This document shows, piece by piece, positions 12,084 through 24,617 of a stretch of DNA of 64,000 nucleotides (its first letter is position 1; the number at the start of each line of letters is the position of its first letter). This DNA comes from Labia minor. Taxonomy: Eukaryota; Arthropoda; Insecta; Dermaptera; Spongiphoridae. Position numbers and translations under genes: made by a program. Location of the stretch: positions 72,444,546 to 72,508,545 of the forward strand of contig OY720344.1 in assembly GCA_963082975.1 (NCBI GenBank). The letters run 5' to 3'. Below the pieces are notes generated by a model that was not told the origin of the DNA, ran no database searches, and saw only the letters and a list, made by a program, of their open reading frames with translations.

Positions 12084-12596
12084 CTGGAGTATCTCCACTC
12101 GACTATCTCGCAAATTTGAATTGGATTAAATAACATATATTATATTTAAATTAAATTTACTTAATTATAAATTATAAATTAAAATTAATAAATATATATT
12201 AAACCAGCGCGTGCTTGGCTCTTTATTGATGGCATCACGTCACGTGCTGGCGCGTGATTTACAGTTGTGTTAAAAAATTAATTCCGGTACTTTCAGCCAT
12301 TCAATCAAGCTGAAATTCTATATATAGCAGTTTTATACAATTTTTAATCATTTCTCAAAAGTTGATAGAAAACTGCAAATTTTGAATAATGTCCGTGTAC
12401 CAAATTTCATTATTTTAGCTCAAACCGTTTTTTCGTAATCTTGACTACACACACCACCCTCCCTCCCACTCACATAAACACTTTTCACAACCTTAGTGAA
12501 AATGACTCAGGGACCTTCAAAACGTATAAAATCATCAAAATCTCGACATCGAAAATTTTCGTGATCGCAATACTATCTCTGGCGAGATAATCAAAA
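12084..12596 (+). repeat. F1 repeat, near-complete copy
   Basis: 5' end CTGGAGTATCTCCACTC, inset repeat ACTATCTCGCAA, then AAACCAGCGCGTG, CACGTCACGTGCTGGCGCG, ACCAAATTTCATT, a short CA/CCTCCCTCC stretch, and the 3' end CTATCTCTGGCGAGATAATC. Non-coding. Confidence 0.75.
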
Positions 12597-12600
12597 TGAT

Positions 12601-12615
12601 AACTATCTATCTATC

Positions 12616-12660
<45 letters not shown>
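12601..12660. repeat. Compound microsatellite
   Basis: (CTAT)n, then (AT)n, then (GT)n, directly after the F1 3' end. Simple repeat. Confidence 0.9.
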
Positions 12661-14719
12661 TTTCGAGGATAGTTGTGTGTCTATTTGTTCAGTCAAAAAC
12701 AAATACACATATTAAAAGTGCTATTATTTTGAAATTTTATATTGTAGGATGTCCATCTATTCGGTGATGTAACTGAAACTCTTTCATTAATATTAAATTA
12801 AACAACCGGAAGTATTTTTATGCGGATGTCCCGGTTTACTCTAGTGATTTTTAAGTTTTTTGAAATTATACATTTAATGAAAATCCTTTTAAAATATTTT
12901 GATTTAATGTTTTTAATTTTTATCAAAATTAAATTACTTTTATGCTTGTGTGGGAAAATATTAACATTTAGTACAAATGATTAAATTCATTTACAAGTTT
13001 TAAATTATTGATAAGGAGAGATAAAATTGAAATACAACGAGCTGAAATAAGAAAGAAATTTTAAATTTTGTTATATGGTTTTAGTAACCCAACTAATACT
13101 AGTAGAAGTTTCTAATATGACATTGAAATTTTTAATTAAAATTAAAAAAATGAAATTTGATTTGATTCAACAAATTCAAAGTTGAACTTGAGGTCAAGGA
13201 ATCGCACCTAGCCAAATTTATCCAAATTTAAAATTAATTCATTATAACTTTTTAATCTCGTCAGGAATATTACTTTCATTCATTATTTTATAGATTAAAT
13301 ATTGATTGTATATACCTGCTAAATATATAAATATCTCATATACATAAAAAGCAACTATATAAAAAAGATGATTATAGATGATCTATAATAGTACAATGTG
13401 ATGTATAATAGAATGTTGAAGAAAGTGAAAGTCAATATAATTATAATAAATAAATAAGCGTTTTTTTTCTTAATTTAAATTGAATTTAAATTTAAATTAA
13501 AAAGGTAGCAATCCATTAAAAAAGTTAATTCAAAATTATCTTCAATAAAATAATAAAATAAAATATGACACAACAAATTTGATTAATAAATAAATAAATA
13601 AATAATATACTTTCTAATTAATGACTTTAATTTAATATATATTGATAATTGAAAAGATAAAATCTTAAGTTTAATAAAACTTTCTTATAAATATAAATTT
13701 ATCCTTATATACTTTTATTTATTTATTATATATGTATATATTTATTAAAATATGTTTATCATTATACTTTATTCATTTTTTAGTTTTCCCTTTAATAAAT
13801 AAATTAAATTAAATATTTAATAGCTTATTTTTTGACATTTAATAATAAAAGAATAAGTTGTAATTTGTTCAATTCATTCATTCATTAGGTATTATCAAGT
13901 ATGTCTAGGTTGTCTTTTGTGAATTTCTCTTGATTCAGCTTTCTGGAGGCGTGGTTGACAAAGCGAGCACAAAATTGCCACTTTTTGAGCCATCTCACCT
14001 GATAATGAATTTACATATTTAATGAATAATTCAATCCCATTTCCTGCCTATATCAGATAGACAGTACCGACCTAGCAATATAATATTAAATATACCTTTC
14101 AAGTGTCTACCGTTGCAATTATCTTGATCTTAATTTATTATTCATTCAAGAAATATAGAACATTATATTACATTCTCAAGTAACCATTTTTAATTATTGT
14201 AACTATAAAAGAAGTTAAAGACTTTAAATAGACCCCTTGAACTTGAATAAGATTGAGTTCGTATTTGGTTGATTCAGCATTTGATTGGATATGATTAAAC
14301 TTGTTAAAGTTATACTTAAATTAAGATCTTGAATCTTACACCATCAATATATCTAGTATTATTCTTATTAATTTTAGTTTTTATTAAATTTTAAAAGAAT
14401 AATTATTTTTAAATTTAAATTAACTAGTATAATTAAATATATATATATATATCTTTAATCAATTTGATAATTTATTCAATTTTAAATTTCATAAAGACTC
14501 CATCCAATTGGTAATTATTATTTATATTATTATTTATAAAATTGAGGTATAATAAAAAATATTTCTATTTTTTTATTTTTCCAATTTTTATTTTAATCAT
14601 TATTAAAAATGTAAATATTTACTGTTAAAGTCCTCTAATTAAATTACTCTATTCTTAACATATTTTTTTTTATAAATATATATAAAAAATTTTTATTTGA
14701 ACACTTGTAGGTTATATTA
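12661..14719. other. Spacer, no gene seen
   Basis: AT-rich. One more complex stretch, about 13880-14000, includes TTCTGGAGGCGTGGTTGACA and a region around GCGAGCACAAAATTGCC. I see no ORF, splice signal or partner repeat for it, so it could be a conserved non-coding element or an old repeat. Confidence 0.4.
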
Positions 14720-15987
14720 GGTTGGGGAAAAAGTAATCCATTATTTTTTCGGTAGATGGCTGTAGTGATCGATATCTCGTAAATTATCGATCAAACAATT
14801 TCAAATTTATGCTCGTTGTCAAGGTAACAGTTCGCACTAAAAGAATTCGTTTGCAGTTTTTTGTTTTGTCCATTCAGTTCTGAGTTACACGCCGTTAAAG
14901 ATGGAAGTCAACAAAGAGAAAATTCGGTACATTTTACAGTTTTTCTTTGATAAGGGCGAAAATGCAAGTCAGGCGGCTGAAAATGTGAATAGTGTTTATG
15001 GTCCCGATACTGTAACAGCTAATTACGCGCAATTTTGGTTTCGTCGATTCCGTTCGGGTATTTTTGACGTTAAGGATGCCCCTCGCACAGGCAGGCCCGT
15101 CGTCGAAAATGTCGACAAAGTCACTGAAATCATCGAAGTGGACCAGCATGTTAGTAGTCGTAGCATCGCCCAGGAGTTAAAGATCGACCACAAAACAGTT
15201 TTAAACCATTTGCACAAAGCTGGGTTTAAAAAAAAGCTTGATGTTTGGGTGCCACACCAATTAACACCAAAAAACATGATGGATCGAATTTCCATCTGCG
15301 AAGCCTTGGCCAAACGTAATGAAATCAACCCATTTCTTAAACGGATGGTGACTGGGGATGAGAAATGGGTCACATACGACAACATTATGCGAAAGCGATC
15401 GTGGTCAAAGCGCGGTGAAGCAGCTCAGACGGTGGCCAAACCGGGACTAACGGCCAGGAAGGTTCTGCTTTGCGTTTGGTGGGATTGGAAAGGAATCATT
15501 TATTACGAGTTGCTTCCATATGGCCAAACATTAAATTCAGACATCTATTGTCAACAACTGGACCGTCTGAAGCGAGCAATTGACCAGAAACGGCCAGAAG
15601 AGGTGTCGTGTTCCATCAGGACAACGCCAGGCCACACACTTCTATAGTGACTCGTCAGAAACTCCGGAAGCTTGGTTGGGAAGTTTTGATGCATCCACCA
15701 TACAGTCCGGACCTCGCACCAAGCGATTACCATCTTTTTCTTGCATTGCAAAACTTTTTTAGTGATAAGAAATTGGCATCAAGGGAAGAGTGTGAAAATC
15801 AATTGCTGGAGTTTTTCGCTAATAAGGACCAAGACTTTTATGAGAGAGGCATAATGAAGCTACCATTAAAATGGCAACAAATTATAGAACAAAATGGTGC
15901 ATATTTGACCTAAATCGGACAATGCAAAACATGTTAAATAAAGTCTTGAAGTTCACGTAAAAATAATGGATTTCTTTCTCCCCAACC
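14720..15987 (+). mobile_element. Nearly intact mariner transposon
   Basis: Terminal inverted repeats of about 30 bp start GGTTGGGG and end CCCCAACC, with TA on each side. The left repeat reads GGTTGGGGAAAAAGTAATCC and the right differs at a few positions. Total length of about 1.27 kb equals that of a complete mariner. It encodes one transposase broken by a single frameshift. No internal deletion is visible, so the insertion is probably recent. Confidence 0.9.
14901..15913 (+). pseudogene. Mariner transposase with one frameshift
   Basis: A cut-and-paste transposase that would bind its own terminal repeats and move the element. The frame starts at ATG 14901 (MEVNKEKIRYIL), with two helix-turn-helix units in the first 120 residues, the WVPHQLT linker near residue 115, and the first catalytic aspartate in MVTGDEKWV near residue 153. 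At about 15595-15610 the frame breaks. It resumes in another frame as FHQDNARPH (second aspartate) and YSPDLAPSDYHLF (third aspartate), giving the mariner D34D arrangement, and stops at 15911-15913. Apart from the frame break all motifs are present. Total length of about 337 residues is normal. Without the missing base it cannot make active protein, although a related copy could move it. Confidence 0.88.
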
Positions 15988-16442
15988 TATTATTATACTT
16001 TATATTGTTGGAAACGAAAATGATTGGACAAATATAAATTTATTTTATTATAATATTATTGAACATTATAAAAAAAATATTTATAGGAAGAATATAAATT
16101 ATATAAAAGAAGATAAAAAAATTCACCATATTGTTGATCCCTATTAAAATTAATTGTAAATATAAGCATAACAAATACCATTAAATACATTAAATAAAAC
16201 CAACCCTTCTTGTCTTATCTTAAATATACATTAACATTATCAATGACATTTTAATTTACTAATAAGTCAATTAAAATACAAATGTTAGTTTTAATTATAT
16301 CTGTCAAAAAGTTAATTTATTTTATTTTAAATTTAGTTCTCATCAACTTAATTGGTTACAAGTTACAACTTTATATTTCTTAGTATAATTAATTATTTAC
16401 ATTAAAATAGCAATTATTCTATTGATGTCCACTTCTATTATA
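15988..16442. other. AT-rich spacer
   Basis: A/T runs only; nothing recognised. Confidence 0.6.
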
Positions 16443-17347
16443 CAGGGTCCGGCAGTCAACGGTTTTTGAAATGGGATAAATAGAAAAGTTGTTGAGATAT
16501 ATTTTAATTATTTTTTTTTTATTGTAAAGAGGAGAATTGGAAATTTAACATTCATAATAAAAAAGCATAATAATAACTTATGTAGCAAAAATTATATCAC
16601 TTAAATGATGACCACCATTTTCTCTACACTGTACTGTAAATTTTCGATATTGGACTCCAAGAAACTCACAGGAACTTCACAAGCAGCCTATTCACTGTGA
16701 AAGAGTAACTGTCTGGGCTATAGTGTGTAGGTCAACAGTGTTAGGGCCTTATTTTTTTGAGGAGAATGGCCAAACAGTGACAGTGAACTCAGCGCGTTAT
16801 GTTGCCATGATCCGTGACTTTCTCATTCCAGAGTTACGTCGCCATCGTATCCCTCTCAGGAGGGTCTGGTATCAACAGGACGGAGCAACTGCCCATACCT
16901 CTCGGGCGTCCATGGCTCAACTCAGGATTTTTCCCCGGTAAGCTGATCTCGCTCAGAGGTGACATCGAATGGCCGGCACGTTCTCCCGACTTGTCCCCTT
17001 GTGACTTTTATCTATGGGGGTACCTCAAGGGAAGAGTTTATGTTAACAGACCAAATAATTTGAACCAACTGAAGGAGAACATTCGGCGAGAAAGTCGTGA
17101 GATTCCGCGCCAAACATTGAAGAGAGTCATGACTAACTTCTTCAGGAGACTCGTACAGTGAAGAGAAAATGGTGGTCATCATTTAAGTGACATAATTTTT
17201 GCTACATAACTTATTTTTGTGCTTTTTTTATGAATGTTAAATTTCCAATTCTCCTCTTTACAATAAAAAAAAAAATAATTAAAATATCTCAACAACTTTT
17301 TTATTTATCCCATTTCAAAAACCGTCAGGTTTGACTGCCGGACCCTG
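16443..17347 (+). mobile_element. Mariner-like element with long (about 185 bp) TIRs
   Basis: Ends CAGGGTCCGGCAGTCAA and TTGACTGCCGGACCCTG, each next to TA (16441-16442 and 17348-17349). The inverted repeats extend inward about 185 bp (to ATGGTGGTCATCATTTAAGTGA on the right). They enclose only the C-terminal half of a transposase, so it is an internally deleted derivative. Confidence 0.85.
16690..17161 (+). pseudogene. C-terminal transposase fragment, mariner/Tc1 superfamily
   Basis: Readable in two frames: GPYFFEENGQTVTVNSARY, then VWYQQDGATAHTSRASM with one catalytic aspartate, a frame break near 16930, then GDIEWPARSPDLSPCDFYLWG with the last aspartate, and VKENIRRE-like helices to a stop at 17159-17161. 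The spacing between the two acidic residues is about 40-41, nearer to DD41D-type mariners than to classical mariner D34D. The N-terminal half, including the DNA-binding domain and first aspartate, is absent. Confidence 0.7.
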
Positions 17348-17349
17348 TA

Positions 17350-18229
17350 GAACTGTTAGTTAAATTGAAATTTAATAATTAATTTTTTAAAAAAAATACG
17401 AAAAAATTTTTTTTTCTATATTTACATCTTTTCATATAAAATGTAAACCCTCCCCTTTTCATACCCGGTTAATCCTAATAATTTAATAAATCATATTAGA
17501 ATAATTGAATCAAATTTGAAACTTATTTAAAGAATTAATGTCCTTTAGAAAATAAATTAATTTTATTTAATCATAATATTGAATAACCACTTAAATATGT
17601 TAAGAACATGAAAACATTAAAATAGTGACTAGCATTATTATAATCTGCAATGTCATTTATATATACATATGTATATGTACATATATAGGGATAGGACCTT
17701 GGGATTAACATTTTATATGAGGAGAGAGGGTTGCACTTGACATTAAACCAATTGTATTTAAGGAGATAGCAGACCATATCTATATCTGTTTATTTTATCT
17801 CAATCAAATTTGAATTTAGTAATTTAGTAAATTTGCTCCTCTTTATTAATAAATGTGATATCATAATTATCTCTAATCCTTAAAATTATTTCTTTAAAAA
17901 AATATTGGAATTAAATCTTTATTTATTATTCCAATTCTAATGTAAGGTACTACGAGGATTATTTTTAAAGTTTTGAATATTGAAACATAGAGCGCGCCTT
18001 AAATCATATGGTTATACTAAAAATTAACCTCAATATGTGGTTAGCCTAAATCCAATAATTAAGTCCGATACATGTAAATTTTGTTACCACTACGAAGTAT
18101 TCAAAGTTGAAAAGGTTTTCGTTCCTTTCCATTAAGGCTGTAACAATTCATATTTTCTTTCTTAACGAATAAGCATATGTATTTAATAATAAAAAATTAA
18201 TATTATTATTATTATTATTATTATTGGAT
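17350..18229. other. Spacer, no gene seen
   Basis: AT-rich, with a (TTA)n run at about 18200-18225 immediately before the F1 copy. Confidence 0.5.
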
Positions 18230-18359
18230 TTTTTACTATTCTCGCCAGAGATAGTATTGCGATCATGAAAATTTTCGATGTTGAGATTTTGATGTTTTTA
18301 TACGTTTTGAAGGTTCCTGAAACATTTTCACTAAGGTTGAGAAAAATGTCTGTGTGTGT

Positions 18360-18402
<43 letters not shown>

Positions 18403-18855
18403 GACAAGATTGCGCAAAAACGGTTTGAGCTAGAATGATGAAATTTGGTACATGGACATTATTCAAAATTCATAGTTTTCTATCAACTTTTGAGAAATGT
18501 AGCTCAACCGGAAGAGGGTCATTACCTACAACGTTTTGATTTTTTGTCCTCTAAAGTCACCGTAAAAATAAAGATATATGTTTGATAATTTTTCACATGA
18601 TTAATAATTGTATAAAACTGCTATATCTAGAATTTCAGCTTGATTGAATCGCTGAAAGTACCAGAATTAATTTTTTAACACTGCAAATCTCACGCGCCAA
18701 CACGTGCCATGGTGCCATCAATAAAAAGCCAAACATGCGCTGGTTTAATATTTATTATTTATAATTTATAATTAATTAAATTTAATTTAAACATAATATA
18801 TTATGTTATTTAATCCAATTCAAATTGCGAGATAGTCGAGTGGAGACATTCCAGC
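18230..18855 (-). repeat. F1 repeat, complete copy with long GT microsatellite
   Basis: Reverse orientation. The 3' end is TTTTACTATTCTCGCCAGAG, then TTGCGATCATG, a (GT)n/(TGTA)n microsatellite at about 18350-18405, the ACCAAATTTCATC section (complement) and the 5' hairpin GAGTGGAGACATTCC at 18838-18852. Short ORFs here are microsatellite translations. Confidence 0.8.
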
Positions 18856-20713
18856 TAATTTTAAATTGAAAAAGTAATAAGTTTTTTTGTTTTAATTTTT
18901 TGATAAAAAAACTAATTTATGAATCTCTGAGCTGTCTAAATCTCAAATAATAAATTGACTTGTACGCCTGATTATTATTATTAATACATGGTCTGGGTGG
19001 TCTAAGTGGGATGCATTAGGAGTATTCTTCTCCAACATTTTATTCCTTCATATTATCTTTGGAATATGTTATCCTTTTTGTATCTGTGATATATGAATTG
19101 CTTAAAAACCAGTAATTATTCCAAAAACGGTTTTTTATAAGTAGCGTCATTTTATCTGATAATTGAGAGTTTAATAAATAATTAATACTATTGTAAAATT
19201 ACAAATTAGTTCAAAAGAAAAGATTAATTAAATATACTGATTTACTTTTAAAAGAATAGATGCTCTAATTGTTATTTTTAATCAAAATATGATATTTTTA
19301 AGATAATATTTTAACAAGTATTTTTTTTTTAAATTTAAAATAATTAATTAAGAACTTCAAACTAATCTATATTTTTAGATATAAATCTTATTTAATTATT
19401 TTTTTATTAATAAAAACAGTTTTGAAAAATTTTAACGAATTTCCTAATAGGATAAATTCAATTAATTGTGAAAAGGTCACCTCCTAGAAAGGGATTTAAA
19501 CGATTTTTGTTATAAAAGGAAACACTTATTAAAATTCTTTTACGCTTAAAATAGAATCAGATCTTTACCATATTAAAATTAACAATATAATAATTTATAA
19601 ACTTATACTATATAACCTAAATATATATAAATTATTTTGTTTTTAATAGGAATTCGTATTATGGTAAATTTCATTTCTTTTTTTGTCATTTTAACATTTT
19701 TACTTTCTTGAAAATTTAATTAAATATTATATTATTTTTTTATTCTTGGATAAAATTAGAATTTATTAATTAAATGAACCAAATTTCCTTTAACAAACAA
19801 CTGAAATTACTCAAATAAAACAACACGCTTAACTGATGATGATGATTAATCTTATTATAAGCAATATAATTTTCTTTTTATCAACTAGACAATTTAATAT
19901 AAAAATACAGAGGATCTTAAAGGGTCAAAATTTATATCTATAATTAGGTATTATCGTACTCACGATAAAGAAAAAATATCTATTATATATTACCTGTAAA
20001 TAAATAAAAGTAACCATTTCAAATTATAATTGTAAATCAATTATTTTATTTTAAAGAGGAAATTAAATCATCCGTTAAATTAATTACAATAGAAGAATTG
20101 ATTCATGATTTGTATATACCCAATAAATAACAATAATAATAATAATAAAATAACGATTTTGGTAAGTATAAACAAACAACACACACACATAAGCCTTAAA
20201 AATTTCGAAATAATTTATTTTTTAAAGCTAACAATATTGACCCCTCTATAAAATCTTTCAGTTGCCTCACTCATGTACCTGAGTTACATTAGAATTAGTA
20301 AAACTGATTACATAGAAATGAACCGGAAAAAATTTTAAATTTAAGTAAATTAAAATTAAACTTGAAAAATATACACTCAACTTAATAAGAATAATTTTTA
20401 ATTCATTAGAGAAAATTAATTAGGATGTGATAATGATATTACGCTTATGATTAAAAACATTAAAATTATTTATTAAAAAGTGGATTAAAATAGAAATAAG
20501 GATTGGATTTTGTTACATTAAAAAATTGTATTTGAATAATTACTAATAGACATATACTGAAATATACTATGAACTATTATTAGTAGTTAGAAACGTCATT
20601 TTATTTACGTAGTATGACTTCATTCAAATCCATCTGCTTTATCAGGTGAGCTATTGATATTTTAAACAAAAGAAACTTATTTTTTGTAGAATTAAATATA
20701 AAAATAATCTTTT
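18856..20713. other. Spacer, no gene seen
   Basis: AT-rich throughout. Slightly more complex patches near 19460-19510 and 20580-20660 have no frame or repeat partner that I could find. Confidence 0.5.
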
Positions 20714-21612
20714 TACCGACCGACGATAGTAAGGGAGGTATTGTTTTCACACCAAATTTCACATGTGGAGATTTTTACATATCTCCACGAATCATGCATT
20801 TTCTTAACAGAAATAAGTTGACCTGTGGCCAGGTTTGAAATAAATTAATTTCCAGCTACAGAAACAATTTCAAATAATTTTAATATATCTATTAATATAC
20901 CAAATTTCATCAAAATCCGTTCAGCCGTTCAGGCTGTACACATCTATACGGACGGACAGACATCATGCTAAAAATACATTTTTCTGTTAAGAAAATGCAT
21001 GATTCGTGGAGATATGTAAAAATCTCCACAATTGAAATTTGGTGTGAAAACAATACCTCCCTTACTATCGTCGGTCGGTAAAAAGTATAAAGCATGATGT
21101 CTGTCCGTCCGTATAGATGTGTACAGCCTGAACGGCTCAACGGATTTTGATGAAATTTGGTATATTTACTTAATGCATCAGTGGGATAGTGGGATGAATT
21201 GATCAACTTTTGGTGCAAATCCGGAAACCGGAAGTGGTAGTATTAGCGATCGACGATAATAAGGGAAGGGTTATTTTCACACAAAATTTCACATGAGGAG
21301 ATTTTTTTATATATCACCACGAATCATGCACTTTGTATTGGTTTTATCCTCGGGAAAATCATATTTATTAGTTTTTTCTTGATTTAAAATTATATGACGT
21401 CATCCAGCCATTCATGACGTCACAGCCTGGTCTTGCATATATATTATAAATAAAATAAAATTAAAAATGTTTATATTTATTATTTATGTATCCATATTTG
21501 TTTTTTATTACATGAATAGATATATTAAAATTATTTGAAATTGTTTCTGTAGCTGGAAATTAATTTACTTCAAACCGTCGGTCGGTTCGGACCTGGCCAC
21601 AGGTCAACTTAT
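20714..21612 (-). repeat. F2 repeat interrupted by a second F2 copy
   Basis: The outer copy runs from ACCGACCGACG (20715) in reverse orientation to the CCTGGCCACAGGTCAACTTA end at 21612. It is interrupted after CTTAACAGAAA by an opposite-strand F2 copy and resumes at AGTATAAAGCATGATGTC. The TGACGTCA section is at about 21395-21425. Confidence 0.8.
20813..21080 (+). repeat. Short F2 derivative nested in F2
   Basis: A miniature copy of about 268 bp with both ends intact: it starts TAAGTTGACCTGTGGCCAGG and ends GTCGGTCGGTA. The middle is deleted from the TAATATATCTATTAATA section straight to TACCAAATTTCATC. Its ends mark the F2 boundaries inside a known target. Confidence 0.78.
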
Positions 21613-22404
21613 TTTATTATTATTTATATTATACACAATTAATTATAGAATTAAAAACAAATTATAAAATAGAATAATAAATAGAAATAGTTTATTTTAT
21701 TTACCTTTGACACATACTAGTGGTTAGTGGTCAATTGACAGATTTATTACTGCTGGTAAAATACTCAACTACTGAATTTGAGAACATAAATTTATAAATC
21801 CCATCAAGTTCGCAATAATTATACATTAATTTATAATGTTTTAAATTCTAAAATAAATGTTTAATCAGACAAAAATGAGTTAAGTTCTTAAAAAAATTGT
21901 ATTAATATATTATATAATAAATTAAATTAATTAATAAGTAAAAAAATTAAATATAATTAAACTTAATGATTTAAATCATGGTTTCCCAATCTTTTCACTA
22001 CATCAACCCCATTTAAAATTTGTTCTTGTTTAAAAGACCCCTATTTTTGATGCAGCATGAATATATTAAGGTTAACATAGAACTATAAGCATTTAATAGA
22101 GTATATTTTTGACAATTAGAACATTTTTATTAAATTAATAGTAATAGAGCTAATGTTATATAACAAGACTTATAATTCAATATTTTATAAATTAATAATT
22201 TCATAAATGATTAATAGAAATTCCTAAATGAAAAATAAACGGTAATATTTTTTGATAATAATTTTGATATCAGATTTAAATTTTGATTAATAATAAATTT
22301 ACAACTTTTACATTTGATAATATAGCTAATAAATATTATCAAATATTTTATTATATAAAAATTATTGGAAAATATTAATTTACAAAAAAATCAACTCAAT
22401 CAAA
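21613..22404. other. Spacer, no gene seen
   Basis: AT-rich; nothing recognised. Confidence 0.5.
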
Positions 22405-22495
22405 AAAATGAGCTGTGGCCAGGCACAGTACCGACCGACCATTTGTAATAAATTAATTTTCAAACATTATATACCTTCCCTTCGGCCGATAAAAA
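22405..22495 (+). repeat. Minimal F2 derivative, about 90 bp
   Basis: Contains only the two ends: GAGCTGTGGCCAGGCACAG with ACCGACCGACC, AAATTAATTTTCAAAC, then directly CTTCCCTTCGGCCGATAAAAA. A deletion product or diverged relative of F2. Confidence 0.55.
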
Positions 22496-23112
22496 CTATT
22501 TAATAAGTTAAATGGTATTTTATTTAGATTGAAAATTTAAAATAAAAACTCCAATGGGAAATTCCTTAAAAAATACCTTAAAACATGAACGATTATATTT
22601 ATAAATATATAATAGTAATAGTAATAGTATAGTAGTAGTAGTAGTAAAGGGTGTTTCTTTTAGAGGTATAATACTTTAAATTGCAATAAAACAACGATGG
22701 ATTATTCGATTGACATGAATTTTATTTATACGAAAGATAATTTTGTGGCATTACATTTTATATATGATTTCTGGCATATGAAGGCCACGGCTGGCTCGGA
22801 TGTAGTACGCACCGTAGGGCGCCTCTGGGAATGCGAGTTATCAATAAGAGTAAACGTGGTGCGAAAACGTTCCATGGTTAATCGAATTAACTTCTCTGAT
22901 GGACGATTTTGTCGACTATAAAATGGACGTAGTGCACGATACGTATTCCGCACAGAACCATTATTTTCGAAATAAAATTGCATTGTTGTTCATGCGTGGG
23001 TCTATTCATGATGAATTGCCAAACCAAACTGAGAATAAATCACTTGACTGCTGTTAAATCGGTCGTCAACGTGGAAAGTAATGCCAACTTAAAGTTCTAT
23101 ACCTCGAAAAAT

Positions 23113-24139
23113 AAGCGGGAGTGTCCTCCCCTAGACTTTCCCGCATATAAAAGGTATAAAGAGTTGTGAATGAATATTTAGAATGTGTAAACTTGGTATT
23201 GATAAAGAGCCAGTTCGTATTAGTTTATTGGTGTCAAATTTGATATTTGGTAACATTTATATATATATATATATATATATAAAGAATAAAGTGCTACTTC
23301 CGGTTAACTGATATTTTAAATGTAAAAAAAACAGATATGGATATAATATAAATATTTTTAATTTTATTTTATTTATAATATACAAGGGCTGGCTGTGACG
23401 TCATGAAGTGCTGGGTGACGTACTATAATTTTAAATTAAGAAAAAACTAATGAAGATGATTTTTCTCGAGGATAAAACCAAAGTGCATAACACGTTTAGA
23501 TATGTCCTCACGTGAAATATGATATGAAAATAACCCTTCACTTCCTCTCTTCGATCGGCAATACTAGCACTTCCGGTTTCCGGATTTGCACCAAAAGTTG
23601 AGCAATTCATCCTACTGATGTATTAAGTAAATATACCAAATTTCATCAAAATCCGTTGAGCCGTTCAGGCTGTACACATCTATACGGTCGGACGGACAGA
23701 CGGACGGACGGACAGACATCATGCTAAAAATACTTTTTTCTGTTAAGAAAATGCATGATTCGTGGAGATATGTACCTAAAAATATCCATAGGTGAAATTT
23801 GGTGTGAAAACAATACCTCCCTTACTATCGTCGGTCGGTAAAAAGGAAACGCTACTTGTATAGGTAAAATGTCACTTCCGGTAGTCAGATCATGATGAAA
23901 TTTGGTATCTCAATTTTTTTCATATTTTTAAATCTATATACAAAATATGAAGCAAATATCTCGAAGCAAACTGGTACTTTACTTGAAAGGTAAACGCAAC
24001 CAGTGTAGGTAAAGTACCACTTCCGGTTAACCGATTTTAACGAAATTTTGATAGAAATCTACAAACTGTGAATAATATCGATGTACCAAATTTCGAAGTC
24101 CTAGCTTGATTAGTTTTTGAGTAAATTTGCTTACAGACA

Positions 24140-24170
<31 letters not shown>

Positions 24171-24313
24171 CATACACACACACAGACATAATTCGAAAAA
24201 TGGTATTTTCCGACTCAGGGAGGTCTTAAACGTCAAGATCTATCGAAATCTCGAAGTCGAAATTTTTGACGATTCCAATACTTCCCTTATACGAAGTATG
24301 CGGGAAAGTAAAA
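23113..24313 (+). repeat. F3 repeat, complete but interrupted by F2
   Basis: The 5' hairpin GGGAGTGTCCTCCC (about 23117-23130) is followed by the inset repeat ACTTTCCCGCATA. The 3' end at about 24297-24313 is TATGCGGGAAAGTAAAA, carrying the 13-bp inverse. Between them are CACTTCCGGTTAACCGATT, GTACCAAATTTCGAAGTC, a CATA/CA microsatellite (24142-24183), then GACTCAGG and TTTTTGACGATTCCAATACT, parts that align with F1. Confidence 0.72.
23317..23840 (+). repeat. F2 repeat, 5'-truncated, nested in F3
   Basis: Starts at the AACAGATATGG section, lacking the 5' hairpin and inset repeat. It continues through TGACGTCATGAAG, the CTTCCGGTTTCCGG section and a GGACGGAC microsatellite (about 23690-23715), and ends ATCGTCGGTCGGTA. 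Confidence 0.75.
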
Positions 24314-24617
24314 ACCCCTTTATAATAGTAATAGTATAATAAATATAACTTTAATAAATACTGCTACTTTGAGGTCTAGCAGGACGTTGGAAATCACTTG
24401 TTTAAATATATGTAATAATATTTAAAAGAATTTAATATATCGCCTTTTTTATATCAAATAGAGATATTTGATTAATAAAGAATAATAAGAATAATAGAAA
24501 TTAATTTATTAATATATATATTAAAATCATATTCCTGAAACCTTGACCAATCTTAACATTATTCAAATTTTTTTTTATCAATACTTCCTCTTGTCAGTGC
24601 AAAAGCCACTTCAGCAA

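Larger units (their letters stand above)
22647..24320 (-). mobile_element. Mariner-like element carrying two nested insertions
   Basis: The left end AAAGGGTGTTTC with GAGGTATAATACTTTAA is matched by the inverted right part TTAAAGTTCTATACCTCG (about 23085-23106). The last bases (CCCCTTTA, 24315-24322) were separated from it by insertion of an F3 repeat. Both flanks are the same TAATAG microsatellite. On the - strand, 22983-22726 encodes a transposase N-terminus (TYRALRPFYSRQNRPSEKLI), the DNA-binding region of the same group as the element at 16.4 kb; the catalytic half is missing. Confidence 0.7.

Noticed and set aside
18183..18466. ORFs rich in Thr-His (THTHTH) on the - strand, also at 34058
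   Set aside because: These are translations of the CA/GT microsatellite inside F1 repeats.
20910..21218. ORFs containing YPTDALSKYTKFHQNPLSRS, repeated at 37703, 55653 and 58454
   Set aside because: They are open by chance in F2 repeats; both strands are open in some copies, there is no start context, and the frame is not conserved between copies.
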